From contig JAAAIG010000091.1 of assembly GCA_015852425.1 (NCBI GenBank), forward strand, positions 1 to 64,000: 64,000 nt of DNA, read 5' to 3'. Shown here one piece after another: positions 48,101-59,052 of the stretch (positions are counted from its first letter, which is position 1; each line of letters opens with the position of its first letter). The stretch is from Gryganskiella cystojenkinii (taxonomy: Eukaryota > Mortierellomycota > Mortierellomycetes > Mortierellales > Mortierellaceae). The notes under the pieces are model-generated. The model had not been told where the DNA came from. It made no database searches and saw only the letters and a program-made list of their open reading frames with translations. Position numbers and translations under genes: made by a program.

Positions 48101-48509
48101 TTTTTTTCAGAAGTCTTTCTGCCTTATTTCGTTGCTGTCGGTACCTATTAAAGCCGATGCCCATCTGGCCAATCTTGCGGTTATCGTCTCTCTTGCCACT
48201 GGCGGCCAGACTCATCAGCGAGACAAAATCCTGTTTCTCAAACAGGGAGTCGTTTCCAGCCAACAGAGCGGGTCCCATGTACTCTTCGAGTCCAGCTTGA
48301 AAGAGCTTGTCCTGCGGATGACTGCGATGGTCGAGGAGATACCATTGTCGAGTCGAGCCAGCATCCTCGCTGTTTTGGAGCAACTCTCGAGCAATCTGGG
48401 TTCCGTCCGGGTATTCGCCAAGAATGCCGGCAATACGTCTCGTCAGAGGCTCGGATACCTCGAAGGAATCAAAGCCTCCGTTGTTGTCGCTTTCCCCTTG
48501 ATAGAGCAT
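39178..48509 (-). CDS. Sacsin-like chaperone with C-terminal BTB domain
   Basis: Giant protein related to sacsin, which combines Hsp90-like ATPase modules in repeated units. Five exons (48509-48145, 48026-47726, 47631-46451, 46355-43870, 43766-39178) join in phase to 2973 residues. Two Hsp90-type (GHKL) domains are visible. The first, residues 1-180, has RELLQNSEDAGSTRQWYLLD and MGIGFNSVYHMTDSPSFLS. The second, near 1365-1560, has HEFLQNAEDAGASKFIFKLD and GLGFNSVYHFTDVPSVVSG, followed by GTHIGFFDPHRAYLP. Both keep the Glu/Asn of the N box and the G-x-GFNS motif. Residues about 2630-2850 form a BTB/POZ domain with BACK-like helices (ILAHKFVLTHTSEHFTARF; YYLYTDRL; AADLYGLGRLKSLISKEL). A very acidic tract and a terminal coiled coil follow. 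BTB suggests a Cullin-3 adaptor; sacsins of animals end in other domains. An upstream in-frame Met at 48782 is less likely as the start. Confidence 0.88.
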
Positions 48510-49022
48510 ATGTCGTTTTGTGGTTGTATTGTTATGAGTGGTGCCTGAGTGCTGATTATGCAAGGGTATAGGTTGTGTGTTTTGTTCCTTGGTTCCGGTG
48601 CCACTGCACTTGTTCTTCTTGAAGGGGTCGGTAGAACAAAACGACGACAGCAGTCCAATAAGGGTAAACCGGCGGAGAGAGGAAAAGGGGCGGTGTGTGA
48701 AGGAGAAGAAAAAGAGACGGAAAGGGAGCTGCGATGAATTACAAAAAAATACAGAAACAGAGTTTGAGTTTTTAACAGTCACAACTTTGGCTGAGGCAGG
48801 GGCTTAAGCTTTTTTATTTTTGAGTTAGAGCGCTGTTGCAGGATGACAAAAAACGGATGACGGGATGATGGTTTACATGGGCGCATGGGATGTGTTTATT
48901 AACATTACTCTTGACGTTTTTGTAGATGACAAACAGGTAGAAAGATAGTATAAATAAACAGAGATCAGAATGGGTATACGAACTAAATGGTTTAACAAAA
49001 AAAAAAAAGAACCTTTTCTAGT
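48510..49022. other. Intergenic region, sacsin-like 5' end
   Basis: About 510 bases holding the promoter/5' UTR of the sacsin-like gene and the 3' flank of the first membrane-protein gene. An A tract lies at about 48999-49010. No other gene is seen. Confidence 0.5.
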
Positions 49023-49835
49023 CTACCCTTGGAACCCTTGGGGTGCCTGAGGGCGTGTCACTTGCTGTGCAGTTGTCGTACCAACCGGCGCATCAAATCC
49101 TCCAGTGCTGTTGTTACCACTGCCTCCAGCATGGGCATCCGATGGTGGCATAGGATACGCCTGATGCAACAACTGCTGTTGGTCCTGAGGCTTCTCCACT
49201 GGTGGTGCAGGTTGCAACGAAGGATGAGCAGCGGCATAAACAGGTGGAGGCGAGAACACGGTACCACTCATGCCTGACTGGTTGGCAAGAGCCGGTGCTG
49301 GAACTGGTGAGACCGTCGAGGCGATCGTTGCTGTCGCAGTAGTCATCGCAGGCGAGGGAGGAGCAGGTTGCAATTGAGGATAAGTACCGAGAGGCTGAGG
49401 CTGCATCGATGGCGAGTACTGGAACGGTTGCTGTTGTTGTTGCTGTTGTTGCAAAGAAAGCTGTTGTTGTTGCCATTGAAGTTGCTGCTGTTGCTGGTCA
49501 GACATGGGTGGGTAAGTCATTGGACTCTGGTAGGGAGACGCAACGGCTGTCGTTGGTTGTTGATAGGGACTTCCCACAGGTGGGGGGTAAACATGTGCAG
49601 ACGTCTGAGTATAAGCCGGGGCGGGAGGTTGATAGTAGTTCAGTCCAGGTTCTTGCATCTGTGGGTAACCTGTGGGTTGGACAGGAGTCATGACCACGTT
49701 AACAGGATGGGCTGAGGCTCTGGCAGCGTTACGTCTTGCGCGGATGATACATGCAATGATAGAGAGGACGATCAAGCCGCCAATCCATACCAGATGGAAA
49801 TAGTTGAACCCGCAAGAGTAATAGCAGTAGACCAT
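49023..49835 (-). CDS. Single-pass membrane protein with Pro/Gln-rich tail (paralogue 1)
   Basis: Protein of 270 residues, single exon. The first 12 residues are aromatic and Cys-containing (MVYCYYSCGFNY), followed by one transmembrane helix (about 14-33, HLVWIGGLIVLSIIACII) and a basic stop-transfer patch RARRNAAR. The rest is a disordered Pro/Gln/Tyr-rich tail with PPP and YPPP motifs and Gln runs, probably cytoplasmic. The N-terminal 40 residues are nearly identical to those of the gene at 50643-51056, so the two are tandem duplicates. The plan of a short outside segment, TM, Arg cluster and Pro/Tyr-rich tail recalls fungal RCR (Congo-red resistance) proteins, which recruit Rsp5 through PY motifs. 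That link is tentative and the family is not recognised. Confidence 0.75.
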   Translation of the reverse strand: MVYCYYSCGFNYFHLVWIGGLIVLSIIACIIRARRNAARASAHPVNVVMTPVQPTGYPQMQEPGLNYYQPPAPAYTQTSAHVYPPPVGSPYQQPTTAVASPYQSPMTYPPMSDQQQQQLQWQQQQLSLQQQQQQQQPFQYSPSMQPQPLGTYPQLQPAPPSPAMTTATATIASTVSPVPAPALANQSGMSGTVFSPPPVYAAAHPSLQPAPPVEKPQDQQQLLHQAYPMPPSDAHAGGSGNNSTGGFDAPVGTTTAQQVTRPQAPQGFQG

Positions 49836-50642
49836 GATGGTGACCTATGTATGGAGTACTTGAAGACGATGCTAAATAGGAAAAGGAGGGGAGGGTGAGT
49901 GTGCAGATACGAGGGAGGAGTGTGGATAGTTGATCAGGGAAGGAAAAGAGAAGGATATGGGGATGAACAAAAGAGACAAAGGGAAACAAAAAAAACAAAA
50001 AAAAGACGGGTGAAAAAAGCGGTGATTGTGCAAAAGAGGACCTGCTCTCTCATCAGCTTTCCTTTGGGGGCAATTTCAGACAGATGACAGTTAAGTCGAA
50101 TGGAAAGAAAAGAAAGAGCCCGCGCTTGAATCCTTTTGTCTTTTTTTGGGTCGGGCGTCGACTTTAATGGGTTTACATGTACGGTAGCATTCTGTGCCCC
50201 CCGGGATTCAAAACCAACAGGTGAAGTGAAGAGGGAGGGGGAACGTGGGTCGGGGTTGGGAAATTGAACCATCTTCTGCTTTGTGAGCAAATGCATCACA
50301 GTAGTGCGGCAGTGCCTACCTCTCATTATTATTTCTCGGGTTTCAGCTGCAGCCAAAAAATATGTCCCTGAAGCGGGCGAGAAAAGGTTGTCGTGGATAA
50401 GCAATCGTTCTGCAAAAAAAAGGGTAATCCTGTACTTTTGTTTCTCGGTAAGAAACAAATATCTGTCTGGACCAAGATGCAGGTACAGTGCCACAAGCAA
50501 GGCTGTTACAAAGCACAGGGGGGGGGGGGGGGGTGGTTCTTTTATAAGTTTTATTCACGAGATTATAAAGTAGCGGATATTATTGTACAGTTTTTATGAA
50601 AGGGCTGGACCAAAATGTTCTTCCTGTGTGCGAGAAATTAGT
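49836..50642. other. Intergenic region between tandem membrane-protein genes
   Basis: About 0.8 kb between the duplicated genes, containing the promoter of the downstream copy and the 3' flank of the upstream copy. A run of 16 G residues (50518-50533) is notable. No gene is supported. Confidence 0.5.
50518..50533. repeat. Poly(G) tract
   Basis: Sixteen consecutive G residues just past the 3' end of the second membrane-protein gene. Simple sequence; the length may be unreliable. Confidence 0.85.
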
Positions 50643-51056
50643 TTAAAACTGGTAGGGCTGCTGGTGAGGCTGAGCATAAGACGTGGCAGGCGCATAGGGA
50701 CCAGGAGCCGCAGCGTTATAGGGCGCGGGGGACGCGTAAGCGGGGTTAGGCGACGGGGAATAGGGTCCACTCTGGGGGTAGACGGGCTGTTGCGGGGGGT
50801 AGACAGGCTGTTGCTGAGGGTAAGCCTGAGGGTAGACAGGCTGTTGCTGGAACTTTGGATCCTGCACCCCTGTTGTATGCGTCACCGGAGGTCCAACGGG
50901 CTGCATGACCACCGCCACAGAGCTGTTCGCGGCCTCGAGACGGGCAGCGTTTCGTCTTGCGCGGATAACACATCCAATGATGGAGAGGATGATCAAGACG
51001 CCAATCCAAATCAGATGGAGATAGTTGAATCCGCAAGAGTAGTAGCAGTAGACCAT
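50643..51056 (-). CDS. Single-pass membrane protein with Pro/Tyr-rich tail (paralogue 2)
   Basis: Protein of 137 residues, single exon. The N-terminus MVYCYYSCGFNYLHLIWIG, the TM helix and the RARRNAAR patch match paralogue 1 almost residue for residue, whereas the tails differ. Here the tail carries repeated QQPVYPPQQPVYP-type units and a Tyr/Pro/Ala segment, about half the length of paralogue 1. Conservation of the head with free divergence of the tail suggests that the outside/TM part is the functional constraint and the tail is a flexible multivalent binding region. Function unknown. Confidence 0.75.
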   Translation of the reverse strand: MVYCYYSCGFNYLHLIWIGVLIILSIIGCVIRARRNAARLEAANSSVAVVMQPVGPPVTHTTGVQDPKFQQQPVYPQAYPQQQPVYPPQQPVYPQSGPYSPSPNPAYASPAPYNAAAPGPYAPATSYAQPHQQPYQF

Positions 51057-52286
51057 GATGACGAACGGTGTATAAATACGGTAGTTGATAGGTGAGGATT
51101 TAAGGTAGACGGGGAGGAGGATGTGTAAAAAGGTAAAAAGGCAAAAAAAAAAAAAAAGGGAGGGCCAGTCCCGCCTCTTTATAGGAAGTCAACAGAGATC
51201 CTTTCTCGGAAAAGATGGCAACGCTCTTTTCGCTGAATCTTCCTTTTTCTTGGGTTGTTTTTGAGCTGTTGCCACCATCACGCACTCTTTTCTTGCTCCT
51301 CTCTTGGCAAGCAAGAGGGAGCTCTTCCAATTAGGTGGCAGTGTTTACAAATTCCGCTTTGCGGAGAGTGAGCACTGGGCAAGTCCAGCAGGGGTGACAG
51401 TCAAAAAGAAAAAAAATTACTTTAGGTGTTTATTGTTTGCACCTGGGATTTGTCCCATCGCCGCACCTTATCCATATTAAAGTTCTTTGTGCGGCGTGTC
51501 CCTGCTTTTTCTGCCTTCCTTGTCTTGTGGTTCTCGAACGGCCAAAAAACAATATCCTCACAGACACAGACAAAAAAGCAGCTCATTGCTCTCCGACTCT
51601 TTACGCTCTTTTTTTTTCTTTTTTTTTTCTTTGCATCGCCCAAAAAACATCAACAATGCGGCCCTAAGGCAATCGTTATCCGAGCATGTTCTCTGGAAGA
51701 GGCTGCGGCGGATAGAATAGAAGAGAACGATGGTAGAAAAAAACAGTGGCTGCTTCAAATTCAGTCCCTTGATTTATCAGCGCGCCATCGAGCATAAATA
51801 AGATGCATTTGTCATTGAGTACCGATACGTGGAAGAACAGGTGAGTTTATTTTTCTTTTCAAAACGACATCACAGACGGTCCAAGAAGTAGAAGGACTGG
51901 CTGGTAAAAGAGATCATCCTTCATCAAGAGAAGGTCCGCAGCAAGCCCTTATTTCAAGCCAAGGGATATAATCAAGGAAGTCTCAAGGATGTCATTTTGA
52001 TTATCGTACATTCAGGATGGTATTATTATAAATTGTTTACAAAGAAAATACGACTATGATAACATAAAAGAAAACGAAGAAGGGTGGTATACAGTAAAAA
52101 GTGGATGCCTTATGCCAACGAGTGAATGAGTGAGTAAGTGAGTGAGCAGGAGAAATAGAATGATAAACGTCGATGCAAGAATGAAAAAGAGTGAAAATAT
52201 AAACAATGGAAGGGAAAGGTCGAAAACTGGTCGCCGAAGAGTAAATAGAAAAGAAACGATCTCCGCTCTCCTATTTTACCCTGGGT
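51057..52286. other. Intergenic region before Ras GEF 3' end
   Basis: About 1.2 kb with the promoter of membrane paralogue 2 on one side and the 3' flank of the Ras GEF gene on the other. A few open frames of up to 123 codons are present, but they are pyrimidine-tract driven and have no motif. GAGT-rich short repeats occur near 52120-52150. No gene is supported. Confidence 0.45.
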
Positions 52287-55200
52287 TTATCCAAAGAACG
52301 TGAACTTGCTCAGGCTCCTGGAATGGTTCAACCTTGAGGACGTCGAGCTCGAAGAATAGATGGACGAACCCGAAGAGGCAATGGACGCACCGCTTCCGCT
52401 CTGATGGTAATTAAAAGCTGCGGAGAACGACGAGAAGGGATTTGAAGAGGACGAATTCACGGTCAAGGAAGATCCACCACCATGACCCGTCTGGGGTTCC
52501 AACTCGATTGATCGTGCCCATTGTTCATCTGCATCCATCACTCGGATATCAGTGATAAAACGCGCAATAAATGGATCGATCTGGATTCGGCTGTACCCTC
52601 GTTTCTCGCCAGACAGACGAGAGCGCTGCTGCTGCGGTTGATGAGTGTTAGACTGAGACTCTTGGTAAGGAGACGGCTTTTCGGGCAAGAATTGCATCAC
52701 AGTCGCGATTGTGTCTGTGAGCAAGACAAACTTTTGCCAGTGTAACGTTCCATCCTGTCGAGAGTCTTTGTTGCCCTCGCTAATAGACAGCAAATCAGCG
52801 AGATGAACACCCAGGTAAGGAATACAGGACAAGTACGACGGGGAAGAAGACGACGGTGGCAAAGTTGGAGACGATGAACACGGCATGGGTGAACCTGGAG
52901 ACATTGGCGACATCAAGGACGAGAACGACATTGACGGCGACGACTTGTCACTGATATCCATCGCAGCGGCCTTCAAAGTCGCTCGGTATTCCGCATAGCT
53001 GCTGCCAGAACTCATTAGATGCTCCAACTCTTGAAAGACCTTCCAACTTTCGCCGTTACTCCCTCGACCTCCGTTGCCGACCAAGTTTCGAGTCTGATGC
53101 AACCGATGGATGGCTGTTGCGTTCACAGCCCCTACAATCGCCATCAGCGTACTGTAGTTCCGCATCTCCTTCAGGATCCGACCAATGCTGATAAACTTCT
53201 CAATCATCTTGGCTCGGTTCTTGGCTTTGGATGGTAAAAGGATCATGGTCGCGGCCCAGCAAGTGATAAAATTCACATGAGCGATGCAGGCCAGGAAGGC
53301 AGTCGACCCTGTTCCGGATGTGACGGATCCCGATCCGGACCCCGCTGGGAGTGGGCCATTGGTCCGTTTACCTTTCCAGACTTGTCTGAGCATATCGCGG
53401 GGTTGAAGTTCCTGAAAGAGCTGGGCCTCCATAAGCGTGAGTTGCTCCGCGATCGCAGAGTCCTTGAGGTCCATGAACGAAATGTAGGTCAATAGGTGTG
53501 GGTGAAGCACATGCAAGGGATCGATCAATACTTTGGTAGTGGTCGAGGTCACCACAGGCTGCTGCTTTGGAGATCTCGCGGGAGCTTTTACAGAGGAATA
53601 GGGACCTTTGTTGCCGACGGGAACCATGATCGATTGCTGTACAATGGTCGAGATTAGTTTCGATTCATCAGGGTCGAGTTGTCGCTGTTTCGGCAGTGGT
53701 GGCTGGGGCTTGGACTGCGCCAAAGGTTGGGGTTGAGCTTGCGGCTGTTCCTGTTGGTTGGGTACGCTGAGTGGATGGATCCTCTCCTCTCCCATAACAT
53801 TGCCATCGCCAACAACAATAAGACTCGGGTTCAACTTATGGTTCTCTGAGGTTGTCGTTCCTGAACTGGAAGTTGACTCAACCGAGGAGGAATCGAAGGT
53901 CGAAGAATCTGTCGTTGAGGAAGAAGAGATCACATTCTGTTGTTGGGAGAGAAGAGATCGTTGGTGCCGATAAGCTTGACTGCTGCTGCGCTTGCTGATG
54001 ATTGGGATTGGTGACATGGGTTGATGTTGGTGTAACAAGAACGGCATCTGATCCTCAGGTGACAGTGGCCCGGTTGACGACGCAGCTGCAGCTGCAGCTG
54101 CATTGCCAGACGTGACCGAAGACGCCGATCCACGTCGACCTGCCACAAATGTCTCCATTTCACAAGGCGAGGGAAAAGAGTTCAGAGGCGAGATAAACGA
54201 TCCTGTGCTGGAACGTCTGTCCCTCGGTGTCAAAGAGTGGAGTTGAGGAAATTGAGGCGAAGTCGAGCCTCCCAAAAACGATGATTTCGCATGAGCATGA
54301 GGGGCTGCACGATGATCCAATGGTGTGAGCAGCAGCTGACTGTCCCTGTTGTTCGAGTTTGAGTTTGTGTTGTTCCCATCGATTGTTGTGGCGGCTGGTG
54401 TGGTTGGTGTTTGCGCAATGACAATATCCTCGTCCGCAAACCCCCAATCACGGTCCTCATCCATATCTCCCTCGTTGATGGAGCCACCATTAGAGATATC
54501 ATGGTATCCAGAGTCGGTGTCATCCTCGGAGGCATAAGAGCTGCTCGATGCCCAGGACATTCTTGCGGATACGATGCTGTCTCTAGGTCCTCCAGATCTT
54601 CCTGCGCTGCCAGCGATAGCAGCAGCAGCAGATGTGAGTTGTTGATTATACTGGTGAGGCCATCGCCAAGCATAAAAGTACTGGATCGAGGACAAGGGTA
54701 CGAGTTTCGAATAGATCTGGTTCAAACAAGGGAACAAGGCTACACGTTCTCTGAGGAACCATGCCATGATCTGACGGGTTTGTCGATGAATCAGGTCATT
54801 GGGATGGTTCGTCAGCCATATGTACAAACAGTAACAGATTCTATTTCAGAACAACAACAAAAAAAAAAAGAGGCAAAGCAACAACAAATATATGAATAAC
54901 GAGGGCAATCACCCGAAAATAAATGATCATGTTTCTTTTCAATATGACAAGTCCTTTTGTTTTCAACCCTTTTTTTTCTCCCTCTATGGAGGCTGACACT
55001 TTGAAACAAACGTTTGCAATGCAAATGTGAGAACATACCTGTGCCTTGTACTGTTCGCTTCCAGCAGATTCTCATCCTCTTCGTCTTCACCCGTATAATC
55101 GCCGAGTTCCTCGAATCGATCAATGAAAATCTTCAAGAGTTCCCGCGGCCGCATAAACTTTCGGTAGATGAGTAAGAACGTGTTTATGCGGACAACCCGG

Positions 55201-55868
55201 TCTGCATTGAAAAAAAAAGGTCGAAAGAAAAGTTGTATGGTGTGATAAGTAACAAAGACTTTTTTTGGCTGGAGGAATACATTTATGTAATAAACGGAAC
55301 AAAACAATGAAATATACCTCCGGGCTGTTCGTTGTCGGGAATGACCAACTGGTCAATGAGCTCCTCGATAGTCGTGCCTGGCGTTGAGGAATCGCTGTTG
55401 GGATGTGGTTTGATTGGATAGGATGGTAAAAAGAAAGAAAAAATCGTTTTGTCAGAGATTCCAAAAAAAAAAATGGAGGGAAACACAAAAGAAGCTTTTT
55501 TTTTTTTTCACTTCTATTCCCGTGAGAAACACACGGAAACAACATGAACGAATGGGACAGCAGATAACAGAGACAGGCACGGACACGATTTTTTTTTGTC
55601 TGCACAGAACTATTTTAAAAAAGGGAAAACACTCAATGCCTACCAAGAATCCTTGGAACTACGTCTGGATCCAAGAAAAAAGCTCGACTCACTCGTCACT
55701 GAAGATCCCTCACCAGAAGAGAGTCCACTACCTGGGATGGCAAGCGTTGTCGTTGTCCCGGCAGAAGTAGACCCAGTCCAACTCACCACTCGATGGTTGC
55801 TGTTGTTACTCTCTCGTCTCTTGTGCTGGTGCTGTTGAAACAGGAACTGAGCCTGGACTGGTGATAGC

Positions 55869-55905
<37 letters not shown>

Positions 55906-56122
55906 GATGTTGTCGATTGACAATGACCTGTTGATGAGGATGGACTGCATGGTCCATGTAGTTTGGATCGACTGAATGTTGTTCCATCCCTGAATGTGGA
56001 TGGTGCGCCGCTGCCGCTGCTGCAACCATGCCTACAAGGGGTGAACTACTACTGGTCAGCGGACAGGACAGTGGTTCTGTTGTTGATGATGTTGTTGTTG
56101 TTGACACTGCAGCAGCCGTGGT

Positions 56123-56153
<31 letters not shown>

Positions 56154-59052
56154 ACGACAGGCGATATTGTACTTTGTCCAGTCGAGAATCGACGTTGTCT
56201 GGGCTGGTGTGGATGTTGCTGTTCGGCTGAAGGAGTAGTAGAGGAGGAAATGGTCGAAAGAGGAGAAAGAAGCAAGGAGTGTGGAAGAGGTGGCAAGGTA
56301 TTGCTGTTGTTGCTGTGATTGGTAACAGGATCGATCGCAGAACGCGAATTTATGCTGAGGTGATGAGAAGACGAGGGGTGGTGCACGGTGTTGTAGTTGC
56401 TACTGCTGTGGTATCGATTCAATGCAGAACTAGACGTAAAAGACGAAGAAGAGGATGATGATGTAGAGCAAGTAGAAGAAGGTGGCGAAGGCAAAGAAGA
56501 AGTAGCAGCAAAAGGGGCAAAAGCAGACGAAGATATAGAAGAAGAAACAGAAGTAGTCGAGGGGTATAAAAGACGATGACGAGGCGAGGAAAAGGGCTGC
56601 GGTGGCAACTGGGAGGAAGAAAAGGAGGCAGAGGTGGAGCGATGGCGCGGTGGCAATTGTGCCAGAGTCGTTGTGGTTGGTCCGCCGCAAGAGATTTGGC
56701 TTTGGTGCTTCAACTGGGGCTGCTGTGCCGAAGAGCTCGTCGAAGAAAACGCAGCTGCAGAAGAAGTCTGAGCCTGCGGATGACTGTGCTGACGTTGATG
56801 TCTTGCCAGTGGATAATGCTGTTGGAGATCTTTGAGAGCAATCGCTCTTGCTGTCAAAGAAGTAGACGACGAGGCACAAGAAATTGAACTCAAAGAAATG
56901 CGAGGATTTGGAGTTTGAGTTGTAGTCGATATGGGTGTTTGTGAGGACGGTAGAGGCGGTAGAGTTACAGATGTTGGTGTTGGTATATAAACCTGGGGAA
57001 TGTCTAATGAGGAGGCAGTAGTGGCAGAAGAATAAGAGGGAGAAGTCGCTGTTGGGGTCGTTGATGAGGTAGAAACAGAGGATAAAGACGAGAATGTGGC
57101 GTTTGAGGAATGCTGGCGACGACGCGGAGATGAAAATGAGAATGAAAAAGGTGAAGACAAAGAAAAGGATCTAGTTGTTCGAATACCCTTGCTTGCTTTT
57201 GAGGGTGACGAGGAGGCGTTCTTGTTGCTGTCCTTTGGGTTGATATTGGGGGTATCAGGACGCGAATTCGGGATGGACACTGCGGAGGAAGGGGATGGAG
57301 ATGGGGAAGGAGAGAGAGACGGAGAAGAAGAATAAGTGGAAAGAGATGAAGTAGCAGCAGCCGTCGCCAGGGAGGTCGCCGCAGCTAAAAGGGCGGATGA
57401 ATCCACGATATCCTTGGGTCTCTTGCTCTCCTCGGCTGAATTCGTTTTGGAACTGGCCAAGGGCTGTTGCGGTGACGAGGATGATGTTATTGTCGGTGTC
57501 GGTATTGAGGAGGATGCTCTTGATAATGACGATGATGATGATCCCGCGGGTAAAGTGGTATCTGTTGGAGTCGAAGAGGGTATTAAAGAAAAAGAAGAGA
57601 CATAAGACGAGGAAAGAGGTGAAGCAGTAGACGGTGGCATGTGGTGAGGATCAGTCATGGATAAAGGTTTAAAATGTTGGACGAGAAGGGAAAAGAAGTA
57701 AAGAGCCGACCAAGAAGAGGAAAGAAAAGAAGATAAAGAAGGAGGAAAAAGGAGACGACCGTTCGATGTATGGAAGGATGGAGGGTGAAGAAAAGGGTAA
57801 CAGGGGTTGGAGAAGAAGTTGAAAAAGAACGAAATAAAAGAGAGGCAGGGAAAGCCGGCAAAAAAAAAAAAAAAAAGCGTCAAAAGAGTGTTCTTGATAG
57901 GCAGTAACAAAGAGTCGAGAGGAGATATTTGGCGTTACCTTCGACATCCAGGTATTGATCAAAAGAGCCAGCATCCAAATCCGTCAATGTTTCTCCAGGT
58001 ACGGCGAGATTGGAAGAATCGAGGGCGATCAATCTCATCTTAATCCCCGTGTCTTGGTCTTTTACCTGGGGAAGAATAACTCTAGGAATAATGACTGAAC
58101 CAGAGCCGAGGATTGGGTGAAGATCAGAATCAGATGGGGAAATAAGACACTTTGGTTCCAGCAAATTCGTCATCGAAATCCTACTCTTGTTCCTCTCTTC
58201 CAGTTGCTCTTGTTGCTGACGGAACGTTTCAGTCGTCTTTTTTTTATTGTAGCTGCTGTTCCTTTTCTTTTTTTTGCTGTTATTTTTGTTCTTTTTGTGT
58301 TCAATGTTGCTGTCACTGTTGTTGTTGTCGTTGCTGCCGTCAATAGGCATCGAGGAGGTTGCTGAAGCAGCAACGGCAAGCGTCAACGCAATGGCTGCGG
58401 TCGGTGACAGCGATGAGGTCAAAAGGGGTCGAGGTGTCACAACTGAAGCTGCAGCTGCAGCGAAATCGAGTGATGCGGTCGATGTGGTTGAAGATGTCGT
58501 GGACTTGCCAAGAAATGGAAACGATCGAGACTTTTGCCCCAAGGCCCTTGTCAACGACAGTGATAGCGATTTTGACCAAGATTGTGATATAGACAAGGTC
58601 GAAGAGCATCTTTTCCGAAACGATGGTAATGCTGATGAAGATAGGGAAGGAGGTTGTGCTTGTGTCAACGTCGGAGTGGACGATCTCGAAGAGGATGTTG
58701 AAATTGAAATAGAGGGAGTTGCAATCCTTGTCGTGATTGATGATACGAGGTGGTCTTCATCCTCGTCCTCCCCCCCTGCTGCTGCACCATTCACGCCACT
58801 ACAACCAATCCCAAGAAGTTCGAGCGAAAAAGCGTGAGGCGTCAGGGGATATGTGTGTGTTGTCTCTGTGGTGTGGTGAGCCTGTTGCCTCCAAAGGTGT
58901 GTCTGTGTCTGTGTCCGTGTCTGTGTCTGTGTCTGTGCAAATTGGCCCGGGAGCAAGAGAGAAGCATCTGAGGATGTACTCAAATTAGCCATGTCGCTGT
59001 TACTATTGCTTCCAGTTGCAGCGCTGGGCAGAGCGGTCTTTGTCTCTGGCAT
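52287..59052 (-). CDS. Ras guanine-nucleotide exchange factor (CDC25-like)
   Basis: Activates Ras-type GTPases by catalysing GDP release. Five exons (59052-57939, 57561-55644, 55394-55318, 55201-55039, 54840-52287) join in phase to about 1941 residues. The first 1000 residues are Ser/Thr/Pro-rich with several polyQ runs and no domain, except a small conserved-looking block (MRLIALDSSNLAVPGETL). RasGEF_N spans exons 3-5: TTIEELIDQLV, VVRINTFLLIYRKFMRPREL and CYCLYIWLTNHPNDL. The catalytic domain lies near 1530-1875: HPHLLTYISFMDLKDSAIAE, HVNFITCWAATMILL, LKEMRNYSTLMAIVGAVNAT and PYLGVHLADLL, ending in SRIQIDPFIARF. A Ser-rich insert of about 400 residues separates the two domains. The acceptor of exon 2 (57562-57567) is the least certain junction; a separate shorter gene starting at MTDPHH (57658) is the alternative. 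Confidence 0.85.
55870..55910 (-). repeat. CAA repeat encoding polyQ in Ras GEF
   Basis: About 13 consecutive glutamine codons in the disordered N-terminal half of the Ras GEF. A shorter tract lies nearby at about 56128-56152. Confidence 0.85.

Noticed and set aside
50190..50260. tRNA-like gggattcaaaacc string
   Set aside because: No matching acceptor, D or anticodon arms could be folded around it.
57658..57910. Separate start for the second Ras GEF exon block (MTDPHH...)
   Set aside because: A good in-phase GT-AG intron links the upstream block, so one gene is preferred; kept as an alternative in the gene entry.
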